Source: Thermoflexus hugenholtzii JAD2
Lineage (GTDB): Bacteria > Chloroflexota > Dehalococcoidia > UBA2979
Direction of reading: 5' to 3'
Assembly (NCBI GenBank): GCA_945889565.1
Contig: CAMDBZ010000050.1
Location: 1 to 9,252, forward strand
Length of the DNA stretch: 9,252 bases
Within the stretch, counting starts at the first letter, position 1. Each line of letters begins with the position of its first letter. Position numbers and translations under genes: made by a program. Under the pieces are notes generated by a model that saw only the letters and a program-made list of their open reading frames with translations, was not told the origin of the DNA and did not search any database. Below, piece after piece: positions 1 through 5,404 of the stretch.

Positions 1-31
1 GGCGGCTGCAGCGGCGGGGGGGTCGGGCCTA

Positions 32-1336
32 ATGGTGCTCGTGCTCGCAGACAACCGCGACCAGCGCCAGCGGCAGCTCGTGTTCGACATCCACGAGCGG
101 CTGGTCCAGGACCTCGACGTGCGACAGCTCGACGAGCTGTCCGGCGAGCACGCGCGCGCCGAGGTGATGCGCGCCGCCGCGGCCGTGCTGGACGAAGTCC
201 AGCCGCTGCGCGGGGCCGCGAAGGAAGAAGTGTTGGGCGCCGTCGTGAACGAGGTGCTCGGCTTCGGCCCGCTGCAACCGCTGCTCGACGACGTCGATGT
301 CAGCGAGGTGATGGTCAACGGGCCCACCGAGGTGTACTGCGAGCGCGCCGGCGTGCTGTACGAGACCAGCGCGCATTTCCGCGACGCCGCGCACATCCGA
401 CGTATCGCGGACCGCATCGTGTCGCCGCTGGGGCGGCGGCTCGACGAGGCCTCGCCGATGGTCGACGCGCGCCTGCCGGACGGCTCGCGCGTGAACATCG
501 TGATCCCGCCGGTGGCCGTGAACAGCCCGACGATCACCATCCGCAAGTTTCGCGCGGGCGGGTTCGGCGTGGAGGAGTTGATCCGCTTCGGCTCGCTGAC
601 GCAGGAGGTGGCCGCGTTCCTCGAGGCCGCGGTGGTGTCAAAGGTGAACATCGTGATCTCGGGCGGCACCGGCTCCGGCAAGACTACGCTGCTCAACGCG
701 CTGTCGAGCTTCCTGCCGGAGGACGAGCGCATTGTCACCATCGAGGACCCTGTCGAACTGCAGTTGCGGCAGCGGCATGTCGTCACGCTGGAGGCGCGGC
801 CCCCCGGCACGGACGGCAAGGGCGAGGTCTCGCAGCGCGACCTCGTGCGCAACACGCTGCGCATGCGCCCCGACCGCATCGTGCTCGGCGAGGTGCGCGG
901 CGCCGAGGCGTTCGACATGATGCAGGCGATGAACACGGGCCACGAAGGCTCGATCACCACGGTGCACTCCAACACCCCGCGCGACGCGGTGTCGCGCATC
1001 GAGAACATGATCATGATGGCGGGGTTCGAGCTGCCGATCCGCGCGATCCGCGAGCAGATCGCTTCCGCGCTGCACCTGGTGGTGCAGGCCGCGCGCATGA
1101 CGGACGGCAGCCGCCGCGTGACGCAGGTCACGGAGGTCACCGGGCTCGAGGGCGACGTGGTGTCGCTGCAGGACATCTTCACGTTCGTGCACCGCGGGAC
1201 GGACGCAAACGGCAAGCTGATGGGCGCGCTGGAAGCGACCGGCGTGCGGCCGAACATGGCGGACCGCTTCATCCAGTACGGGATGGGCGATCCCTGGACG
1301 CCGATCTTCGCCGGCAAAGGGGCCAGCGGGTGGTAA
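32..1336 (+). CDS. cpaF: Flp/Tad pilus assembly ATPase CpaF/TadA (5' end uncertain)
   Basis: Secretion ATPase of the GspE/VirB11 superfamily that powers assembly of type IVc (Flp/Tad) pili at the cytoplasmic face of the inner membrane. Visible in order: a helical N-terminal region with a family-typical EVMVNGP stretch (residues 92-98), then a RecA-like domain with Walker A GGTGSGKTT (211-219; K217, T218), the Walker B-like RIVLGEVRG (282-290; E287) and the His-box TTVHSN with H312. These motifs and the overall order match CpaF throughout. The ATG at 32 is the first ATG, but the frame stays open to base 2 and encodes an Ala/Gly-rich stretch, as is common in the N-terminal linkers of this family. 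The true start may therefore lie left of the window. The stop overlaps the tadB start, so translation is probably coupled. The family call is secure; the N-terminus is not. Confidence 0.95.
   Translation: MVLVLADNRDQRQRQLVFDIHERLVQDLDVRQLDELSGEHARAEVMRAAAAVLDEVQPLRGAAKEEVLGAVVNEVLGFGPLQPLLDDVDVSEVMVNGPTEVYCERAGVLYETSAHFRDAAHIRRIADRIVSPLGRRLDEASPMVDARLPDGSRVNIVIPPVAVNSPTITIRKFRAGGFGVEELIRFGSLTQEVAAFLEAAVVSKVNIVISGGTGSGKTTLLNALSSFLPEDERIVTIEDPVELQLRQRHVVTLEARPPGTDGKGEVSQRDLVRNTLRMRPDRIVLGEVRGAEAFDMMQAMNTGHEGSITTVHSNTPRDAVSRIENMIMMAGFELPIRAIREQIASALHLVVQAARMTDGSRRVTQVTEVTGLEGDVVSLQDIFTFVHRGTDANGKLMGALEATGVRPNMADRFIQYGMGDPWTPIFAGKGASGW
1316..1322 (+). promoter_or_regulatory. Ribosome binding site of tadB
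   Basis: AAAGGGG lies 7 nt before a GTG at 1330, inside the last codons of cpaF. It supports the GTG start of tadB and the 7-nt overlap between the two genes. Confidence 0.6.
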
Positions 1337-2328
1337 GCGTTGCGGCGCTGCTGGTGGCGCTTGCGGCGGGCGGCGCGGTGGCGTCGGCGGTGGCGGCCGG
1401 TGGCATCCTGGTCTGGCTGCCGCGCGTGCGTATGCGCCGGCGCGTCCACGCAGTGGCCGGGCGCGTGCCGCTCGACGCGATCCACCAGGCGAGCCAGACG
1501 CTGCTGCGCGACCGCCGTGCCTCGCAGTTCGGATTCGTCGACGGGTGGTTGCAGCGCCGCAAGAACAGTGCGCGCACGCGCCTGCGGTTGGAGCAGGCCG
1601 GCATCCCGTTGCGCGCCGGCGAATTCGTGCTGCTGCGCGTGCTGCTGTTGCCGCTGTCGACGTTCCTCGGCTTCACGCTCGGGAACGCCGCGCACGACTC
1701 GCTGGTGCTGGCGCTCGGCACGGCGGCCGGCGCGGCGGCGGGCGCGTTCGGCCCGCTGCTGTACGTCCGCCAGCGGATCGCCCGCCGGCGCTCGCGCATC
1801 GAATCGCAACTCGTCGAGATGACCGAGCTCATGGCCGCGTCGATGGAGGCGGGCGTCGGCTACCTGCAATCGCTCGTCAGCACGATGGAGCAACTGGAGC
1901 CGCCGCTGTCGACGGAGCTGCGCCGGCTCACCGACGAAGTGCGGTTGGGCGGCGACATGGACGACGCGCTCGACACGCTGAAGCAGCGCATCGATTCGAA
2001 GGACTTCGACGTGCTGGCCACGGCGATCGGCATCCAGCGGCAGAACGGCGGCAACCTGGCGGGCATCCTCAAGGGCGTCGCGCAGACCGTGCGCGATCGT
2101 CAGGGCTTTCGCCGCGAGGTCGCCGCGCTCACCTCGCGCGAGCGGTTCTCGGCGCTGATTATCGCGGCGCTGCCGTTCCTGCTCGTGGCCGGGCTGATGG
2201 CGATGCTGCCGGAGACGTACGGGCTGCTGTTCAGCGAGCCGATCGGGCGCGTCGCTGTGATCGCGGCGTGCGTGCTCGACACGATCGGCTACATGGCCAT
2301 CAAGAAAGTATCGAGGATCGACGTCTGA
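1330..2328 (+). CDS. tadB: Flp/Tad pilus inner-membrane platform protein TadB
   Basis: Polytopic inner-membrane protein of the type II secretion F (GspF/PilC) family. With TadC it forms the platform that the CpaF ATPase acts on during Flp pilus assembly. Of its 332 residues, an N-terminal membrane segment covers about 3-29, a hydrophobic pair 98-146, a cytoplasmic helical T2SSF domain about 155-270, and two C-terminal membrane segments 272-292 and 304-324. The F domain carries the typical ELMAASMEAG start and the QNGGNLAGIL element (238-247). The GTG start is chosen because of the AAAGGGG 7 nt upstream and because it begins directly with a membrane segment, as in other TadB proteins. The stop TGA shares one base with the tadC ATG. 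The length and paired TadB-TadC arrangement are typical of tad loci. Confidence 0.93.
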   Translation: MVSVAALLVALAAGGAVASAVAAGGILVWLPRVRMRRRVHAVAGRVPLDAIHQASQTLLRDRRASQFGFVDGWLQRRKNSARTRLRLEQAGIPLRAGEFVLLRVLLLPLSTFLGFTLGNAAHDSLVLALGTAAGAAAGAFGPLLYVRQRIARRRSRIESQLVEMTELMAASMEAGVGYLQSLVSTMEQLEPPLSTELRRLTDEVRLGGDMDDALDTLKQRIDSKDFDVLATAIGIQRQNGGNLAGILKGVAQTVRDRQGFRREVAALTSRERFSALIIAALPFLLVAGLMAMLPETYGLLFSEPIGRVAVIAACVLDTIGYMAIKKVSRIDV

Positions 2329-3230
2329 TGCCGCTGCTCATCGCGCTGCTTGCCGGGGCCACGGTGTGCCTGCTCGTGTACGCTGCGCTGCATCGTGCGC
2401 CGGCGGGCTCCGTCCGGGAGCGCGTGGACCGGCTGCGTGGGCCGGCAGAGCGCGTGGACCCGTACGAGGCATCGTTCCACGCGCGTGTGATCGGGCCGGC
2501 GGCACGCCGAGTCGGCGCGATCGTCGGCGCGCTGCTGCCCACCCAGGTCGCCGGGGCGATCCGCGAGCGGTTGACGCGCGCAGGCCTGGAGATGCCGGTG
2601 ACGAAGTTCGTCACCGCGTGGGCGGCGTTCGCACTGCTGCCACCCGCCGCGATCGGCACGCTCAACGTGCTGGGCGGCTCGCTTACGCTCATGCTCGCGG
2701 GCGTGCTCGCGGCGTGGACGGGGGTGGGGGCGTATATGCCCTGGCTGCTGCTCCGGCGGAAGGGGCAGCGACGCGTGCGTGCCGTCGACCGGGCGCTGCC
2801 GGACGCCGTCGACTTGATCGTGACGGGGCTCGAGGCCGGGCTGAGCCTGCAATCATCGATGCTCACCCTGGCCGTGCGCGCCGAGGGGCCGATCGGGGAC
2901 GAGTTCCGGCGCCTGGCGCGAGAGACGAGTCTGGGTCGCGCGCGCTCCGAGGCGCTGTCGGCGATGGCGGAGCGCACCGGGTCGCGCGAGATGCGCTTGC
3001 TGGTGCGCGCGATCGTGCAGGCGGAGTCGATGGGGCTCTCGATCGGGCCGGTGTTGCGCAACCAGGCGCGGGACGCGCGCACGCGCCGTCAGCAGCTGGC
3101 GCGCGAGCAGGCGGGGAAGATCCCCGTGAAGATCACGATCCCCACCGTGCTGTTCATGTTCCCCACGCTGTTCCTGCTGCTGCTGACGCCGGTGGCGCTG
3201 AACGCGATGGCGATGTTCAGCGGGAAGTGA
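2328..3230 (+). CDS. tadC: Flp/Tad pilus inner-membrane platform protein TadC
   Basis: Second platform protein of the Tad system, 300 residues, also of the T2SSF family and probably partnered with TadB. It has an N-terminal membrane segment (about 3-20), two central ones (92-112, 116-142), a cytoplasmic F domain (about 150-262) and a C-terminal segment (267-290). The F domain contains ALPDAVDLIVTGLEAGLSL (156-174) and the QAESMGLSIGPVLRNQA block (231-247), both close to TadC relatives. The open frame runs far upstream into tadB, but the start at 2328 is preferred: it overlaps the tadB stop as TGATG, has a GAGGA 10 nt upstream, and gives the family's usual length. Last gene of the visible tad operon. 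No TadD-G or pilin gene follows. Confidence 0.92.
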   Translation: MPLLIALLAGATVCLLVYAALHRAPAGSVRERVDRLRGPAERVDPYEASFHARVIGPAARRVGAIVGALLPTQVAGAIRERLTRAGLEMPVTKFVTAWAAFALLPPAAIGTLNVLGGSLTLMLAGVLAAWTGVGAYMPWLLLRRKGQRRVRAVDRALPDAVDLIVTGLEAGLSLQSSMLTLAVRAEGPIGDEFRRLARETSLGRARSEALSAMAERTGSREMRLLVRAIVQAESMGLSIGPVLRNQARDARTRRQQLAREQAGKIPVKITIPTVLFMFPTLFLLLLTPVALNAMAMFSGK

Positions 3231-3257
3231 GCCGCGGCCGCCGGGAGCGCCTGTGCG

Positions 3258-3284
3258 GTGCGCGTGCGACTGGCGGGTGCGCAC
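3258..3284. terminator. Candidate hairpin between convergent genes
   Basis: GTGCGC (3258-3263) pairs with GCGCAC (3279-3284); two further G-T pairs inside extend the stem to 8 bp around an 11-nt loop. It fills the 54-nt gap between the tadC stop and the stop of the convergent 86-aa gene, where a two-way terminator would be expected. No T-run follows on either strand, and short GC-rich stems are common at this base composition, so the call is weak. Confidence 0.25.
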
Positions 3285-3545
3285 TCACGACGCGTCGCAC
3301 TCCTCGGCGTTCGCGGGCGCGAGCCTGATACCGCTGCCGATCACGTAGTAGCCCACGTGGCGCGCGCAGCGGCGGATCAGCGCGCGCTCGATCATGCCGT
3401 GCAGCAGCGCGTCGCTGTCGATGTCGGGCCCGTACTGCGCGGCGAACGCGCCCGGCGCGGACGCCTTGAGTGCGGTCGCCATCGCCTGCAGGTCCGCCCA
3501 CGGCACGCCGACGCACGGCGCGTCGGCCGGCGAGCCCGCGCTCAT
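3285..3545 (-). CDS. Small hypothetical protein, 86 aa
   Basis: Not recognised. The product is soluble-looking and mixed in composition. A helix-prone N-terminal half (DLQAMATALKASAPGAFAAQ, 18-37) is followed by a segment rich in conserved-looking residues (ERALIRRC, then RHVGYYVIGSGIRL). Two Cys lie in the C-terminal half, with a third near the start. Codon third positions are almost all G or C, as in the neighbouring real genes, which argues strongly that this frame is coded; the overlapping minus-strand frame gives an Arg-rich nonsense-like product. No good Shine-Dalgarno precedes the ATG at 3545, so the start could differ. It is convergent with tadC and lies 90 nt downstream of another small minus-strand gene, with which it may be co-transcribed. 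No function is proposed. Confidence 0.7.
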   Translation of the reverse strand: MSAGSPADAPCVGVPWADLQAMATALKASAPGAFAAQYGPDIDSDALLHGMIERALIRRCARHVGYYVIGSGIRLAPANAEECDAS

Positions 3546-3591
3546 GGCGCGCGCCGCGTGCCGGTGTGCGCGCGCTCGCCGCTCGTCGTCT

Positions 3592-3626
3592 GCGTGTGTG
3601 TGCGTACGGGCGCGCGCGTCACACGC
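3592..3626 (-). repeat. Inverted repeat with alternating purine-pyrimidine tract
   Basis: GCGTGTG (3592-3598) and CACACGC (3620-3626) are perfect 7-bp inverted arms around a 21-nt loop. Bases 3591-3608 alternate strictly pyrimidine-purine for 18 nt, and 3610-3619 alternate again. On the minus strand it begins 9 nt after the stop of the ~60-aa gene and 46 nt before the start of the 86-aa gene, so it could attenuate or terminate between them. There is no T-run. Confidence 0.35.
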
Positions 3627-3635
3627 CGCCGCGGG

Positions 3636-3821
3636 CTAGGCGGAGGCAGGCGTCAGGCTCGAATAGCGCCGGAACATCTCGATGAAGTGGTCGACCTCGG
3701 CCATCTGCTGCTCGTGCTGCGTGATCTCGTTGCGCAGCGCCTGGATGCGACCCTCGTGCGACGCCTTGTCGGACATCGCCATCTGCAACACGCGGTCGTC
3801 GCTCATCTTCCCCCCCACCAT
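3636..3821 (-). CDS. Small charged helical protein, 61 aa (or 56 aa)
   Basis: Not recognised. The product is almost wholly helix-prone and charged: the stretch from about residue 17 to 50 (SDKASHEGRIQALRNEITQH onward) has hydrophobic residues at heptad-like spacing and looks like a short coiled coil or helical hairpin, followed by a short FRRYSSL tail. There is no membrane segment and no Cys. Third positions are nearly all G or C, supporting real coding. Two starts are possible. ATG 3821 has GGAGGG 13 nt upstream. ATG 3806 (beginning MSDDRVLQ) gives a more natural N-terminus but is preceded only by a G-run 3 nt away. It is followed on the same strand by the 86-aa gene and preceded by the zinc-ribbon gene. 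A small adaptor or scaffold is one possibility, from shape only. Confidence 0.7.
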   Translation of the reverse strand: MVGGKMSDDRVLQMAMSDKASHEGRIQALRNEITQHEQQMAEVDHFIEMFRRYSSLTPASA

Positions 3822-3885
3822 CTTCTGCTCGCTGCCCTCCGACGGGCGTCAGTCTAGCGCACGCGCGGGCGGGCACGCGCAGGGT

Positions 3886-3900
3886 ACGGCCTCGTGCCGT
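3886..3900 (-). terminator. Candidate hairpin downstream of zinc-ribbon gene
   Basis: ACGGC (3886-3890), loop CTCGT, GCCGT (3896-3900), with two wobble pairs that could lengthen the stem. On the minus strand it starts 10 nt after the stop of the zinc-ribbon gene. No T-run follows, so at most this is a weak terminator or mRNA 3'-end structure. Confidence 0.25.
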
Positions 3901-3910
3901 GTAGCGAGGG

Positions 3911-4372
3911 TCAAGCTGGCGTTCGATCGTCGTCGAGGGGCGCCTCGATCGCGGCGTCGGCCTCGCTACGCGACATATCGCTCGACGACGACGTGGCGTC
4001 ACGCGTCGCCATCGCCGCGTCGTCGCGCGCGCTGTAGCGCCGATAACGGACCACGAACGCCGCCGCCTCGTCCGCCTGCGCGCGCGCGCGCGCCAGCTCG
4101 TCGTAACGCTCGCGGAGCCCGGCGAGCAGCCGCTCGCGCTGCGCGACGGTCTCCGCGCGGGTCGCCTCGACGGCCGCCCGCGAGGACACGACCCCGAGCG
4201 GCGGATGCTCGAGCTGGCCGTGCTCCCAGATCGCGATGCCGTCGCAGCGGACGCATTGCGACCACGACACCGCGGGCCGCGCGCGCGCCGTGAGCCAGCG
4301 TTGGAGGGCAAGCGCGCCGCAGCGCGGGCAGGCGTCGTGCACGGAGGCGGCGATCAGGTCTGCGCTCAACAT
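3911..4372 (-). CDS. Zinc-ribbon protein with charged helical tail, 153 aa
   Basis: Function unknown. The N-terminus holds two CxxC knuckles, CPRC (C15, C18) and CVRC (C40, C43), separated by 21 residues. The second is followed by DGIAIWEHGQLE, which resembles the end of zf-TFIIB-like zinc ribbons, where GG-W-D-GEL-E is usual. After the ribbon, residues 60-120 are helix-prone and rich in Arg, Ala and Glu (ERLLAGLRERYDELARA), probably a coiled coil, and the last ~25 residues are Ser/Asp-rich and probably disordered. The frame continues upstream to 4540, but that extension reads as Pro/Arg-rich noise. The ATG at 4372 starts just before the ribbon and has GGAGTG 11 nt upstream. It is divergent from the receiver gene at 4612. 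Zinc binding is inferred from the four Cys; a nucleic-acid or protein-binding role is possible but not shown. Confidence 0.75.
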   Translation of the reverse strand: MLSADLIAASVHDACPRCGALALQRWLTARARPAVSWSQCVRCDGIAIWEHGQLEHPPLGVVSSRAAVEATRAETVAQRERLLAGLRERYDELARARAQADEAAAFVVRYRRYSARDDAAMATRDATSSSSDMSRSEADAAIEAPLDDDRTPA

Positions 4373-4406
4373 CGGTCGCACCACACTCCACCGCTGCGCG
4401 GGCGTC

Positions 4407-4492
4407 GCGGCTCGAAGGTTCGCGCGTCCGCGATGCGCCGGGGTGGACCAACCGTGGGGCGGTCGCGGCGGGCGTGGCGCGTTTCGAGCCGC
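4407..4492. repeat. 10-bp inverted repeat arms in divergent intergenic region
   Basis: GCGGCTCGAA (4407-4416) and TTCGAGCCGC (4483-4492) are perfect inverted copies 66 nt apart, between the divergent zinc-ribbon and receiver genes. The left arm runs into a smaller palindrome, CGAAGGTTCG (4413-4422). The arms could be paired operator half-sites or a long-range stem; at this GC content a chance match of 10 in a 240-bp region is not very rare. Confidence 0.35.
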
Positions 4493-4539
4493 AACGTAGA
4501 CGACGACCGGGCGGCGGCTGCCGGCCCTCGGGCGGTGCA

Positions 4540-4560
4540 CGAGTGCTCAACGAGCACTCG
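4540..4560. promoter_or_regulatory. Perfect 9-bp palindrome, candidate operator
   Basis: CGAGTGCTC (4540-4548), spacer AAC, GAGCACTCG (4552-4560): a perfect 9-bp dyad with a 3-nt centre, 51 nt before the receiver start. This is the size and symmetry of a dimeric repressor site. It could also fold as a hairpin in the receiver mRNA leader. The binding protein is unknown. Confidence 0.5.
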
Positions 4561-4573
4561 CTCGCCAACTGGT

Positions 4574-4589
4574 ACCACGTGCTCGTGGT
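4574..4589. promoter_or_regulatory. 6-bp inverted repeat in receiver-gene leader
   Basis: ACCACG (4574-4579), loop TGCT, CGTGGT (4584-4589), a compact stem-loop ending 11 nt before the Shine-Dalgarno of the receiver gene. Together with the dyad at 4540-4560 it makes two stems in tandem directly upstream of the ribosome binding site. Confidence 0.35.
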
Positions 4590-4600
4590 CATGCAATGCA

Positions 4601-4606
4601 GGGAGG
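4601..4606 (+). promoter_or_regulatory. Ribosome binding site of receiver gene
   Basis: GGGAGG, 5 nt before the ATG at 4612. It decides the start: the same frame is open from 4474, but the extra 46 residues would be read through the palindromes and do not resemble receiver sequence. Confidence 0.75.
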
Positions 4607-4611
4607 CGAGC

Positions 4612-4992
4612 ATGTTGCCACGTACGGACGCTGGTGTCATTTCTGCGCTCACGGCGCTCGTCATCGATGACGACGACGGCGTGCGGCGGCTGATCGAGCA
4701 ACGCCTGGGGGACGCGGGGATGGCGACGGCGTCCGCGCGCAACGGCGCCGACGCGCTGGCGCTGCTGCGCGCGATGCACGCCGATGTGATCGTGCTCGAC
4801 CTTGTGATGCCCGTGATGGACGGTCGCGAGTTCCTGCGCGAGCTGCGCGCGCGCGGGGACACGACGCCGGTGCTGGTGCTCGCGGTCGACCCGGAGCACG
4901 GCGGCGAGCCGGAGCTGGGCGCGGCCATGCTCAAGCCGTTCGACCCGGACGGGCTCGTTCTGCGCGTGCAGCAGCTCGCGCTGAACCGCTGA
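4612..4992 (+). CDS. Single-domain response regulator receiver (CheY-like), 126 aa
   Basis: A stand-alone receiver domain with no output domain. Beta-1 ends in ALVIDDDD, giving the acidic pair (D19, D20), and VIVLDLVMPVMDG (59-71) holds the phosphoacceptor D63. K108 lies in MLKPF. Two departures from CheY are visible. The switch Thr/Ser after beta-4 is replaced by Ala (A91 in PVLVLAV). The segment between that position and the Lys is about five residues shorter than in CheY, so helix alpha-4 looks shortened. D63 phosphorylation remains plausible, but the Thr-Tyr switch cannot work in the usual way. The start is set by GGGAGG 5 nt upstream. It is divergent from the zinc-ribbon gene. No histidine kinase is nearby, so partner and output are unknown. 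Confidence 0.9.
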   Translation: MLPRTDAGVISALTALVIDDDDGVRRLIEQRLGDAGMATASARNGADALALLRAMHADVIVLDLVMPVMDGREFLRELRARGDTTPVLVLAVDPEHGGEPELGAAMLKPFDPDGLVLRVQQLALNR

Positions 4993-5044
4993 GTCGCCGG
5001 CAACGGGCCGGAAGGTGAGTTTGTGTGATTACGCGTGGCGATCG

Positions 5045-5073
5045 TTGACAAGATGTTGGCGTTCAGATACAAG
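5045..5073 (+). promoter_or_regulatory. Sigma70-type promoter for the small zinc-finger gene
   Basis: A perfect TTGACA (-35, 5045-5050), a 17-nt spacer and TACAAG (-10, 5068-5073; four of six consensus bases), sitting in a locally less GC-rich stretch. Predicted transcription start is near 5080, giving a leader of about 40 nt before the ATG at 5122. Transcription could continue into murB. This is the clearest promoter in the window. Confidence 0.6.
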
Positions 5074-5121
5074 GACGCCCCATAAGTACGCCTGCGAGTC
5101 GGTGGTGGAGTTATCGTTCCA

Positions 5122-5379
5122 ATGCGCACCAACAGCCGCAACGAATCGCCGACCTGGGCGCCGATTGGACAGCTCCGCGTGCAGGACGGGCCGCGCGAGA
5201 CGGTGCGTTGCCCCGAGTGCGATGGGGAAGGCGCGCACGTCTACTACAACTGGGACGACACGGACCCCGTGTACCGGCCGGAGCGCTGGTCCCGCGAGAC
5301 GTGCCGCATGTGCCAGGGCTGGCGTACCGTGCGCCGGCCCGCGCGCCAGGGCGAGGCGGCCCAGAGCGGCGGGGCATAG
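5122..5379 (+). CDS. Small DnaJ-type zinc-finger protein, 85 aa
   Basis: Function unknown. Two Cys knuckles are visible. CPECDGEG (30-37) exactly fits the CxxCxGxG repeat of the DnaJ cysteine-rich domain, and CRMCQG (61-66) is a shorter second knuckle. Four Cys could bind one zinc. Between them is an aromatic, acidic stretch (HVYYNWDDTDPVYRPERW, 39-56). There is no J domain and no membrane segment; the N- and C-terminal tails are polar and probably flexible. The ATG at 5122 has GGAG 11 nt upstream and lies about 40 nt after a good promoter. The stop is 25 nt before murB, so the two may be co-transcribed. Many bacteria encode such short DnaJ-like zinc proteins of unknown role; a redox or protein-binding function would be speculation. 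Confidence 0.82.
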   Translation: MRTNSRNESPTWAPIGQLRVQDGPRETVRCPECDGEGAHVYYNWDDTDPVYRPERWSRETCRMCQGWRTVRRPARQGEAAQSGGA

Positions 5380-5404
5380 CTAGCGCCAGCTTCGGCCGGG
5401 CAGC

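Noticed and set aside
1545..2327. 261-residue upstream extension of the tadC frame
   Set aside because: It lies in a shifted frame inside tadB and has Ala/Arg-rich composition. The 2328 start has coupling, a ribosome binding site and family length.
2366..3328. 320-aa plus-strand frame overlapping tadC
   Set aside because: Gly/Arg/Ala-rich shadow of tadC with no motifs.
3851..3856. TAGACT on the minus strand as a -10 box for the ~60-aa gene
   Set aside because: Position relative to the GGAGGG is possible, but no -35 element can be seen and the match is only four of six.
4078..4091. 14-base alternating GC run
   Set aside because: Inside the zinc-ribbon gene, where it encodes an Ala-Arg repeat in a helical region; explained by codon bias and composition.
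4997..5011. CCGGC-AACGG-GCCGG stem after the receiver stop as a terminator
   Set aside because: Only 5 bp, no T-run; expected often by chance at this GC content.
3999..5141. 380-aa minus-strand open frame across the receiver gene and its upstream region
   Set aside because: Ser/Arg/Thr-rich and Arg-rich noise; it overlaps two supported genes in other frames.
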